Below, one piece after another: positions 5,344 to 10,752 of a DNA stretch of 10,752 bases (position 1 is its first letter; each line of letters starts with the position of its first letter). The position numbers and the translations under genes are program-made. This DNA is from Desulfatirhabdium butyrativorans (GTDB lineage: Bacteria > Desulfobacterota > Desulfobacteria > Desulfobacterales > JAIFKL01): NCBI GenBank assembly GCA_022736535.1, contig DZCT01000151.1, forward strand, positions 1 through 10,752. Reading direction: 5' to 3'. Under the pieces are notes generated by a model. The model was not told the origin of the DNA. It ran no database searches and worked only from the letters and a program-made list of their open reading frames with translations.

Positions 5344-7386
5344 TCAAATCGCGCCGCCGAAAGCATGAGATTCGGCATTCTCCGGCTTGTCTGCCGAAAG
5401 CGTCTCGGTCTGTTTTGCAGCGTCAAGGCATGAACCGGCGTTGAGGTAATGCAGGGCATGTTTCAGAGATGTCTCCTGTATGTCTCCCAAAGCACGGGTC
5501 ATGTCGTCATCCGCAGGGCAGTCGGGCGACATGCCGGAAAAATAGTCGCCTTCGTTGTCCGCGTTGACGACCTTAAATTCAATCGGACTGATATGAATGT
5601 TGCAGAAATCCCACCCGTGCATTCCCACAGGCTTGCCGCAGGTCTTTGCGCCGACCTGCACCACATCGAGAAAAGGCTTGAGACTGTTTATCAGCATCTC
5701 GCTTGCGGAACATGTCGCCTCGCCGGTAATACAGACAACACGGGGCAGATTCAGCGCATTTTCAGGCATTGTGAAGTAGTCGGTCGAGTTCCATCGGCTG
5801 TATTTGTCATTATGCACAGATTTCGCAAAGACTTTTCCGGCTGCACGCTCACCGGCAATCAGACTCGCGAGATATTGCGCCACCGAACCCTGTCCGCCCT
5901 TGTTATATCTTATATCCAAAATCAGTTCCTCAACCTTTTCCTGCTTGAAATAGGCAAATACGCTGTCCAATTCCTCCTGTGCGGTTTCGATGAAAGACGT
6001 AAACGCGAGATAAGCAATTTTTACGCCGTTGTTTTTCAGGATCGTATAATCCAAAACCGCATCTATGCTGACCCGCTCTTTTGTGAGTGAAACTTCTCTG
6101 ACAAGACCGGCGCTGTTTTCGATTTTCAGGGAAATCTTATCCTGACTTGTCACGGCATCCCAAAGCTTGTCTTTTTCTATTTCCGCAATGGTCTTGCCGT
6201 TGATTTCAAGAAATTTGTCTCCCCGTATCAGTCCGGCTTTGTCCGCAGGCGAATTTCTGTGAACAAAAGCCACCCGGCAGTCGTGATTCGCGTCAAACTT
6301 GTAGAGAAGCCCCAGACCGACATATACGCCCTCTCCGTAATACTCGGAATACTCTTCTGTTGAGGTGATATAACTCCATTTGTCCTGTGAATTTTTCAGG
6401 TCGTTGAGCAATGCCTCCGGCGAGGAATATGTCGTATAATCCACCTTCGGAACCGTGTCGTACCAGAGATAGGTATCTGTCATGACTTTATAAACAAATC
6501 TGTTCTGCTCTTCCACCGGACATTCGGGTTCTATGCTGTATTCATGCCTGACATATCTGTTGTCGAGCGTTGTCGCGCCTTTCTGCATCGAGAGGCTGTC
6601 ATAAGGAAGATCAGAGTAAACTTCAATATCCGGCACAGAGACATGGAAGAAATTGACATCCAACCTTCCGCTCGTGTCAAACCAGATTTTCACAAACAAA
6701 TCAGGATTGTTTTTGCTGCCCCATGTCACTTCTTCCGGCGGCGCGTAAAAATATCCCCAGATGACTTTATCTCCGCCGGCAGTGGTATCTTCGCCGCCTT
6801 TGAGCCAGAGCGCATTCAGCGAGCCTTTTTCCTCGGTGCGAATCACAGCCGCAATGAAAATACCGAGACTTGTCGCGTATCCTGCCGGTTTGGTTCCGGT
6901 CGCATAACGGTAGCCGAGCGGGGATTTCCCGTTTTCATCATTCTCTTCCGAGCGATGCCGCCCTGATTCATAACTGTGCCGGATATATCTCCGAGTCGTG
7001 GTGGTCGCGCCCTGTTCGTCCGGAGTTCCGTTATAGGGATAATCGGAGGAGACATCTATCTCCGGGACAGAAACATGGAAAAAGTTGACATCCAAACGCC
7101 CGGTATGATCGAACCAGATTTTGACAAAGACATCGGGATTCTGCGGGCTTCCCCACGAAACCTGTCCCGGATCCGCATAAAAATATCCCCAGATGACGCG
7201 ATCCCCTGAGCCGGTGATGTCTTCTCCGCCGCTTTTCCAAAGCGCTTCAATGTCGCCTTTGTCTTCCGTGTGAATAACTGCCCGTATCCACAGTTCCGGG
7301 GTGATTTTATTCCCGTCAGCATGAGCCGCGCCGCATATCCCGCAGATCAGCAGCAAGGCAAGCAGCGCCGCTATTTTTTTTACCAT
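5344..7386 (-). CDS. Secreted S41-family (C-terminal processing type) peptidase, paralog B
   Basis: This is a paralog of the downstream gene with the same architecture. From ATG 7386 it has 680 residues: signal peptide 1-23 (KKIAALLALLLICGICGAAHA|DG), two WGYFYADP/VNFFHVSVPDI modules (about 28-140 and 172-285), helical linker, PDZ-like domain (about 350-430, NSPADKAGLIRGDKFLEING) and S41 core. The dyad is S560 (EATCSASE) and K585 (CGKPVG), 25 apart. The active-site block reads TCSASE, closer to classical CtpA than paralog A's TASSGE. The start is uncertain. ATG 7386 gives a clean signal peptide but no Shine-Dalgarno is visible. ATG 7488 overlaps the DHH stop by 8 bp (ATGGCTAA) and has GGAAAG upstream, but adds 34 residues that are translated from an intergenic repeat. 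The pair probably arose by tandem duplication and later diverged. Confidence 0.9.
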   Translation of the reverse strand: MVKKIAALLALLLICGICGAAHADGNKITPELWIRAVIHTEDKGDIEALWKSGGEDITGSGDRVIWGYFYADPGQVSWGSPQNPDVFVKIWFDHTGRLDVNFFHVSVPEIDVSSDYPYNGTPDEQGATTTTRRYIRHSYESGRHRSEENDENGKSPLGYRYATGTKPAGYATSLGIFIAAVIRTEEKGSLNALWLKGGEDTTAGGDKVIWGYFYAPPEEVTWGSKNNPDLFVKIWFDTSGRLDVNFFHVSVPDIEVYSDLPYDSLSMQKGATTLDNRYVRHEYSIEPECPVEEQNRFVYKVMTDTYLWYDTVPKVDYTTYSSPEALLNDLKNSQDKWSYITSTEEYSEYYGEGVYVGLGLLYKFDANHDCRVAFVHRNSPADKAGLIRGDKFLEINGKTIAEIEKDKLWDAVTSQDKISLKIENSAGLVREVSLTKERVSIDAVLDYTILKNNGVKIAYLAFTSFIETAQEELDSVFAYFKQEKVEELILDIRYNKGGQGSVAQYLASLIAGERAAGKVFAKSVHNDKYSRWNSTDYFTMPENALNLPRVVCITGEATCSASEMLINSLKPFLDVVQVGAKTCGKPVGMHGWDFCNIHISPIEFKVVNADNEGDYFSGMSPDCPADDDMTRALGDIQETSLKHALHYLNAGSCLDAAKQTETLSADKPENAESHAFGGAI

Positions 7387-7470
7387 GAAAGCACGAAAGG
7401 AAGGAAAAACACGAAAGTTGTTTTTCATCATATTTTCGCAGCTTTCAAAACTTTCGCTTTTTCGTGTTCC
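7381..7470. repeat. Intergenic CACGAAAG-type repeat region
   Basis: The stretch contains GAAAGCACGAAAGGAAGG and AACACGAAAG, then CTTTCGCTTTTTCGTGTTCC, i.e. inverted and direct copies of CACGAAA-type words. The 19-mer GGAACACGAAAAAGCGAAA (minus strand, 7470-7452) recurs with one mismatch at 279-297 on the plus strand. It separates the DHH gene from the probable S41 start. Confidence 0.45.
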
Positions 7471-7480
7471 CAAATTTGAT

Positions 7481-8401
7481 TTAGCCATCTTTCAGCATCT
7501 TTCCGATAATTTCTTCCTGAACCCGCTGCCAGTCTTCAATGGGAACTTGACATGTCCCCACTTTTTCATGTCCGCCCCCGCCGTAGGCAAGCATCAGTTG
7601 CCCCACATAGGTCCGGCTGCTTCGGTTCAGAATGCTGTGTCCGCAACTGAACACGACATTCTGCCTGTCTTTTCCCCACATGAGACGGATTTCAATATTC
7701 TGTTCGGGATAAAGCGCATAGACCAGAAAGCGGTTTCCGCTGTAAATGATGTCCTCGTTCATCAGATGGGTGACAATCACGTTTTCGCGAATCGTGCAGC
7801 AGCGTTTGAGCATTTCTTTGAAAAGCATTTCCTGCTCAAAATAAAGCTTTGTTCTTTCCCGAACATCCGGTATCTGCAAAATTTCCGCCGCGGTCTTTGT
7901 GCGGCAGTATTGAATCATATCTTCCATCAACTGATAATTGCTGATCCGAAATTCTCTGAAACGTCCGAGTCCGGTGCGGGGATCCATGATAAAAGAAAGA
8001 AGAATCCATCCTTCGGGATTCAGAATTTCATCCCGGGTCAGATTTCCCGAATCGCTTTTGTTGACTGCCTCCAGCAAGGGCAGCAGATGCTTTCCGAAGG
8101 TCTTTTCGCCGCCGTAATAATCCCATATCACCTGCGCCGCGCTCGGCGCAGGGCGGCAGTCTCCGTCAAATTCGAGTTTTTCGAGTTCCAGACGGTCTTC
8201 CTCGCTTGCATGGTGGTCAAACCAAAGCCCGCAGCCGGAAACATAAGGAATATTTGCCATTACGTCATTGGCAGTCACTTCCACTTTTCCGTCCTGCACA
8301 TCTTTGGGATGAACAAATTTGTACTCATCCACAATTCCTTTTTCCACCAACAACACCGCGCTTGCCAGTCCGTCGAAATCGGAACGGGTCAGAAGCCTCA
8401 T
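7481..8401 (-). CDS. DHH/DHHA1-family phosphoesterase
   Basis: The protein has 306 residues and is predicted to be cytoplasmic. The N-terminal DHH domain shows D8xD10 (RSDFDGLASA), a second acidic site near D34 (HPKDVQDG), D62-H63-H64 (FDHHAS) and D117 (NKSDSGN): the metal-binding set of Mn2+-dependent phosphoesterases. The C-terminal DHHA1 substrate-binding domain ends in GGGGHEKVGTC (274-284). Relatives include RecJ, short-oligonucleotide (Nrn/pAp) phosphatases, cyclic-dinucleotide phosphodiesterases and exopolyphosphatases; without RecJ-length domains an exopolyphosphatase or nano-RNase type is most likely, and the substrate cannot be read from sequence. The start is firm: ATG 8401 behind a perfect AAGGAGG. 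It is followed within 0-95 bp by the S41 pair, so it is probably their first operon partner. Confidence 0.9.
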   Translation of the reverse strand: MRLLTRSDFDGLASAVLLVEKGIVDEYKFVHPKDVQDGKVEVTANDVMANIPYVSGCGLWFDHHASEEDRLELEKLEFDGDCRPAPSAAQVIWDYYGGEKTFGKHLLPLLEAVNKSDSGNLTRDEILNPEGWILLSFIMDPRTGLGRFREFRISNYQLMEDMIQYCRTKTAAEILQIPDVRERTKLYFEQEMLFKEMLKRCCTIRENVIVTHLMNEDIIYSGNRFLVYALYPEQNIEIRLMWGKDRQNVVFSCGHSILNRSSRTYVGQLMLAYGGGGHEKVGTCQVPIEDWQRVQEEIIGKMLKDG

Positions 8402-8487
8402 GATATATTCCTCCTTATCTGACTGAATTTTAAATCATTCAGAGCGACCAAAATAATGATTTACGGATTTTATATGAATCTTTTATT

Positions 8488-8517
8488 TAGATAAAGCAAA
8501 ATGTGATCTTCATACAA
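8488..8517 (-). promoter_or_regulatory. Possible promoter of the DHH gene
   Basis: In the AT-rich leader TTGTAT (8517-8512) and TATCTA (8493-8488) are 18 bp apart on the minus strand. The leader also has a small hairpin CTGAAT/ATTCAG (8423-8428, 8437-8442) just upstream of the ribosome site. Other AT-rich hexamers nearby are almost as good, so this is only a candidate. Confidence 0.3.
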
Positions 8518-8527
8518 TTTTTTTTAA

Positions 8528-8640
8528 ATGTCATTTCGTTTTTTTGGGATGTCATTTTGTTTTTTTTGAATGTCATTTCGAGCGTAGCGAGAAATCTTAA
8601 CCTTCCAACGCAAAGATTTCTCCCTTCGGTCGAAATGACA
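8528..8640. repeat. Triplicated 21-bp repeat leading into a long imperfect hairpin
   Basis: ATGTCATTTCG-T-rich units start at 8528, 8549 and 8570, a strict 21-bp period. The third unit continues as the left arm of an inverted repeat: TGTCATTTCGAGCGTAGCGA... (8571-8598) against ...CCTTCGGTCGAAATGACA (8613-8640), with AGATTTCT/AGAAATCT inside. This matches the widespread TGTCATT(T/C)CGAGCG...GAAATGACA palindrome seen in many bacterial intergenic regions (from memory). It lies between the DUF3810-like stop and the DHH leader. No U-tract follows on the minus strand, so it is not a standard terminator. Confidence 0.75.
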
Positions 8641-8662
8641 GGACAAACGCTCGAAATCATAA

Positions 8663-9811
8663 TCAGTACATCATCTTTCGCTGTTTTTTCCACCAGAGCG
8701 TCAGATGGGGCAACGCCGCCTGATAAGAACGGATGCCGAGTTCCTGCGAGTTTAATTTTAAATATGTATCATTGACTTTTCGGCTCAGACGCGTTATCCG
8801 TTCATAACGCTCCTGATAGTGCCGGATGCGCTCATTCCGATCCTGAATGTCCTGCTGAACGAGCGGAGACAGGTTTTTTATCACCCGGTCCCATTTTTCA
8901 TCGGTCAGATAAGACCGAAGGGAAAACAGAATATGTAGCACAGCAGAATAGCGCATGGCTCCGGATTCGGAACTCAGACATGCGATATAGGCAATAAAAT
9001 TGGCATCGGTTTCCGACGCAAAGCCCATAAAATGCGCTTTTTCATGCGCCATGATATAGGGCTGTTCCCATAACAGCAGATCCGCGTTGATATGGGATTC
9101 CATAAAAACAGGTAAAAAAATGCCGGAGATGCCGCAGGCATTCATCATTTCATTGACGCGCAGAAATTTCACCGGCGGCGGAGACGGCAGCGGAGAGGAA
9201 ATAAGCAGAGAAATGACATTTTTCACGGCGCTGTCGGTTTTATCATTTAATTCATTCAATTCTTTGAAAGTGTTATACGGATTCCGCCGAAAGCTGTTTG
9301 CTAGCAGCGCCATATCCTCTGCCATATTTTCATAATCAGATGCTTGCAGCGTGATAAATTTTTGCCGGTTCAGGGAAACAGCAAAAGATTCTCTCAGATA
9401 ATTCATTCCCCAGACCGTCAAATAAAAAAAATAGCCGCCAGCAAGAAGGGCAGTCAGCTGAATGAGCGTTTTGAACAATAATTTTATGGCAGATTTCTGT
9501 TTTCGGAAACAGAAATAAAGCTGACAGCCGAACCAGATCAGCGCGACAAGAAATGCGGTGCCGAGAAAAAATTCGGATGCGGAATAAGGTGCGGGAATCC
9601 ATTTGCCCGGCAGCGAAAATATATTTGCAATATAGGGATATATATTTCTCGAATAGCCGTATTCCATTTTAGAAGGGCTGATATTCACTTCGGCATATCC
9701 GCGAAAAAGAAATACTGCCGCGCCCAAAGCGATGAAAAGGAAATGCCAGGAGCGAAAATATTTTTCTTTGACAATAATTCTGCGATTGGATATGAGTTTT
9801 CTGTCAGACAT
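8663..9811 (-). CDS. Membrane-anchored DUF3810-like putative metallopeptidase
   Basis: From ATG 9811 the protein has 382 residues. Three hydrophobic segments lie in the N-terminal half (about 22-37, 81-101, 117-135). The C-terminal soluble part carries HEKAHFMGFASETDANFIAY: H256, E257 and H260 of an HExxH zinc motif, with E267 as a plausible third ligand. The helix with ETDANFIAYIAC is typical of DUF3810 proteins, to which I assign it by motif and layout. The segment 231-237 (CGISGIF) and the Pro-rich SSPLPSPPP loop precede the motif. The C-terminus is charged and helical (QDRNERIRHYQERYERI). Proteolysis is inferred, not shown. Start choice is open: GTG 9868 and ATG 9841 are in frame, none has a strong ribosome site, and a hairpin sits over the GTG. 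Confidence 0.8.
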   Translation of the reverse strand: MSDRKLISNRRIIVKEKYFRSWHFLFIALGAAVFLFRGYAEVNISPSKMEYGYSRNIYPYIANIFSLPGKWIPAPYSASEFFLGTAFLVALIWFGCQLYFCFRKQKSAIKLLFKTLIQLTALLAGGYFFYLTVWGMNYLRESFAVSLNRQKFITLQASDYENMAEDMALLANSFRRNPYNTFKELNELNDKTDSAVKNVISLLISSPLPSPPPVKFLRVNEMMNACGISGIFLPVFMESHINADLLLWEQPYIMAHEKAHFMGFASETDANFIAYIACLSSESGAMRYSAVLHILFSLRSYLTDEKWDRVIKNLSPLVQQDIQDRNERIRHYQERYERITRLSRKVNDTYLKLNSQELGIRSYQAALPHLTLWWKKQRKMMY

Positions 9812-9849
9812 TGCTGTACTTTCGATTTTCGGCAGCGGCATCAGTCGTA

Positions 9850-9872
9850 AAGCGAGTTTCAAACTCACTTTA
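9850..9872 (-). promoter_or_regulatory. Hairpin in the leader of the DUF3810-like gene
   Basis: On the minus strand AAAGTGAGT (9872-9864) pairs with ACTCGCTTT (9858-9850) around TTGAA, with one G-T wobble. It covers the possible GTG start at 9868-9866, favouring initiation further downstream at 9811. Confidence 0.4.
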
Positions 9873-9887
9873 CATTTCTCACGACAA

Positions 9888-10115
9888 ACGGTAGGGAGGG
9901 GTTACGCCCCAATGCCATTAAGTTAACGGATGATCCGGAGTGCTGAAATGAAATTTCAGCAGGTGCTAAAATTCGCTCCGCTCATTTCAGCACTCCGGAC
10001 ATCCTTCCGGAGTGCTGAAATGAAATTTTAGCATTTTTACAGTGGTGCTAAAATTCGCTCCGCTCATTTCAGCACTCCGGAAGGCTTAACTTAATGCCAT
10101 TGGGGGTTACGCCCC
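9888..10115. repeat. Second palindromic element sharing ends with the one at 2821-3070
   Basis: The left end reads ACGGTAGGGAGGG (9888-9900), one base different from the outer arm of the first element. CATTAAGTTAA (9916-9926) and TTAACTTAATG are the inner inverted ends, common to both elements. GGGGTTACGCCCC flanks the inner element on both sides (9898-9910 and within 10102-10115), like a duplicated target. The core differs entirely from the first element. No transposase is encoded. The right outer arm is degenerate (GCCGCCCTGCTGCCCG instead of GCCCTACCGT). Confidence 0.7.
9935..10080. repeat. Two tandem palindromic modules inside the 9888-10115 element
   Basis: Module 1 (9935-9998) and module 2 (10007-10080) each begin CCGGAGTGCTGAAATGA and end TCATTTCAGCACTCCGG, perfect 17-bp inverted arms. 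Each also holds a competing short hairpin (TGCTGAAAT-GAA-ATTTCAGCA in module 1; one C-to-T change, giving a wobble, in module 2) and GGTGCTAAAATTCGCTCCGC. Module 2 has about 10 extra bases in the loop (ATTTTTACAGTG region). Confidence 0.85.
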
Positions 10116-10144
10116 CGCCGCCCTGCTGCCCGATTTTCTTTTGT

Positions 10145-10174
10145 TTGAATTTTTCACAGCCCGATTTGTAAATA
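10145..10174 (+). promoter_or_regulatory. Possible promoter of the yidD-like gene
   Basis: TTGAAT (10145-10150) and TAAATA (10169-10174) are 18 bp apart. The leader to the ATG would be about 90 nt of AT-rich sequence (10175-10273) in which I see no further structure besides the ribosome site. This is a candidate only. Confidence 0.3.
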
Positions 10175-10273
10175 ACATTCAGAGCGTCTTTTGTCAAAGA
10201 TCATAATTTTTAAGCGGAAAAAAATTGAACGGAGAAATATTTCAAAATTTTAATTTTCAACTCAAGGAAAGGA

Positions 10274-10639
10274 ATGAAGATGATACAGTCAGCTCGAAAA
10301 TTATTGTTATTTATAATTATATCATCATGTTTATTTTCATGCGCTCATTCTCGGAATATGAAAACAGATGCCGATAATGCGACTGATCCTTTTTCGGCGC
10401 TGATTTATTTTTACCGGGGACCTTTAAATCATCTGTCTGCGGTTCGGCAGTCCGAGTGTCCGATGTATCCGTCCTGCTCCGAATATGCCGTGCAGAGCAT
10501 CCGAAAATACGGGGCATTGCGCGGATGGATCATGAGCTGCGACCGCCTGCTGCGTTGCGGCAGAGATGAACTGAATGTGTCCCCGACAATTCTGATTGAC
10601 GGAAAATGGAAATGCTATGATCCTGTGGAAAAAAACTGA
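10274..10639 (+). CDS. yidD: YidD-domain protein with lipoprotein signal peptide
   Basis: The protein has 121 residues and is the only plus-strand gene. Residues 41-100 match the YidD family, an accessory of YidC/Sec membrane protein insertion: FYRGPLNHL, MYPSCSEYAVQSIRKYGALRGW and C89-DRLLRCG. Cysteines C62, C68, C89 and C95 include the family's conserved ones. Unlike usual YidD (about 70-85 residues, no signal), a hydrophobic stretch LLLFIIISSC is followed by a lipobox LFS|C23, so it looks like an exported lipoprotein with a C-terminal extension (NVSPTILIDGKWKCYDP). The usual rpmH-rnpA-yidD-yidC neighbours are absent. AAGGAAAGGA precedes ATG 10274; ATG 10280 is a possible alternative. Whether it acts in membrane insertion from the periplasmic face is unknown. 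Confidence 0.88.
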   Translation: MKMIQSARKLLLFIIISSCLFSCAHSRNMKTDADNATDPFSALIYFYRGPLNHLSAVRQSECPMYPSCSEYAVQSIRKYGALRGWIMSCDRLLRCGRDELNVSPTILIDGKWKCYDPVEKN

Positions 10640-10660
10640 AAGATGAATATTTTTTTTCGC

Positions 10661-10687
10661 CACGAATTGCACGAATGACACGAATAA
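10661..10687. repeat. Three tandem 9-bp CACGAATNN units
   Basis: CACGAATTG, CACGAATGA and CACGAATAA follow one another directly (10661, 10670, 10679), just after a T-run downstream of the yidD-like stop. No hairpin precedes the T-run, so it is not a standard terminator. Confidence 0.6.
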
Positions 10688-10726
10688 CTTCTCGCTCCCA
10701 CGCGCCGCGTCAATGCCGTCAAGCTG

Positions 10727-10746
10727 ACAATTCCGTACAATTCCGT
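10727..10746. repeat. Two tandem 10-bp ACAATTCCGT units at the window edge
   Basis: ACAATTCCGT is repeated directly at 10727 and 10737, followed by AGGTCG at the end of the window. It is probably the edge of a longer intergenic repeat. Confidence 0.5.
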
Positions 10747-10752
10747 AGGTCG

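Noticed and set aside
7385..8422. 345-codon plus-strand open frame
   Set aside because: It mirrors the DHH gene, which has a perfect ribosome site and all metal-binding motifs on the minus strand.
8571..8640. Intrinsic terminator for the DUF3810-like gene
   Set aside because: The hairpin is followed on the minus strand by A-rich, not U-rich, sequence.
8487..8693. 68-codon minus-strand open frame (VISTEGRNL...FLATLEMT)
   Set aside because: This is the translation of the TGTCATTTCGAGCG palindrome and the 21-bp repeats, a familiar kind of spurious ORF.

Overview
The window is bacterial chromosome. The mix points to a deltaproteobacterium of the Desulfobacterales type: a GEMM-I riboswitch of the Geobacter form, secreted S41 proteases with a repeated extracytoplasmic module, and intergenic gaps crowded with short palindromic repeats. 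That placement is inference; no marker gene is present. All genes lie on the minus strand except a short yidD-like gene near the right end.

Layout, left to right. (1) 1-245 is the 5' part of a secreted protein of unknown function that runs off the window. (2) 246-904 has no other gene but is full of signals. It holds a strong housekeeping-type promoter (359-387), a tandem 12-mer hairpin, two 99-bp direct repeats, and a complete cyclic-dinucleotide (GEMM-I) riboswitch. The riboswitch has its own promoter (794-822), aptamer (678-777) and an overlapping intrinsic terminator (661-698). (3) 905-981 is tRNA-Arg(UCU) with encoded CCA and its own extended -10 promoter. (4) 1068-2804 encodes IspH, the last enzyme of the MEP isoprenoid pathway, fused to a UbiA-family membrane prenyltransferase. 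(5) 2821-3070 is a nested palindromic element. (6) 3079-7386 holds two tandem paralogous secreted S41 proteases, each with two copies of a ~110-residue N-terminal module, separated by a repeat block. (7) 7481-8401 is a DHH/DHHA1 phosphoesterase. (8) 8528-8640 is a repeat cluster with a long hairpin. (9) 8663-9811 is a membrane-anchored DUF3810-like protein with an HExxH motif. (10) 9888-10115 is a second palindromic element sharing terminal sequences with the one at 2821-3070. (11) 10274-10639, plus strand, is a YidD-domain protein with a lipoprotein signal. (12) 10640-10752 is repeat-rich intergenic DNA.

Working together. The DHH gene and the upstream S41 gene touch or overlap, and the two S41 genes are close, so 8401 to 3079 is probably one transcription unit. 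The IspH-UbiA fusion suggests that isoprenoid precursor supply is tied to a membrane lipid or quinone prenylation step. The riboswitch is built as an ON switch: its terminator shares a strand with the aptamer. Its nearest downstream gene is the secreted protein at 1-245, but about 415 nt, a duplicated repeat and a second promoter lie between them. The two related palindromic elements bracket the S41-S41-DHH-DUF3810 block.

I found no transposase, CRISPR array, rRNA or defence system. The most unusual items are the fused IspH-UbiA, the overlapping aptamer/terminator, the duplicated protease module and the lipoprotein YidD.
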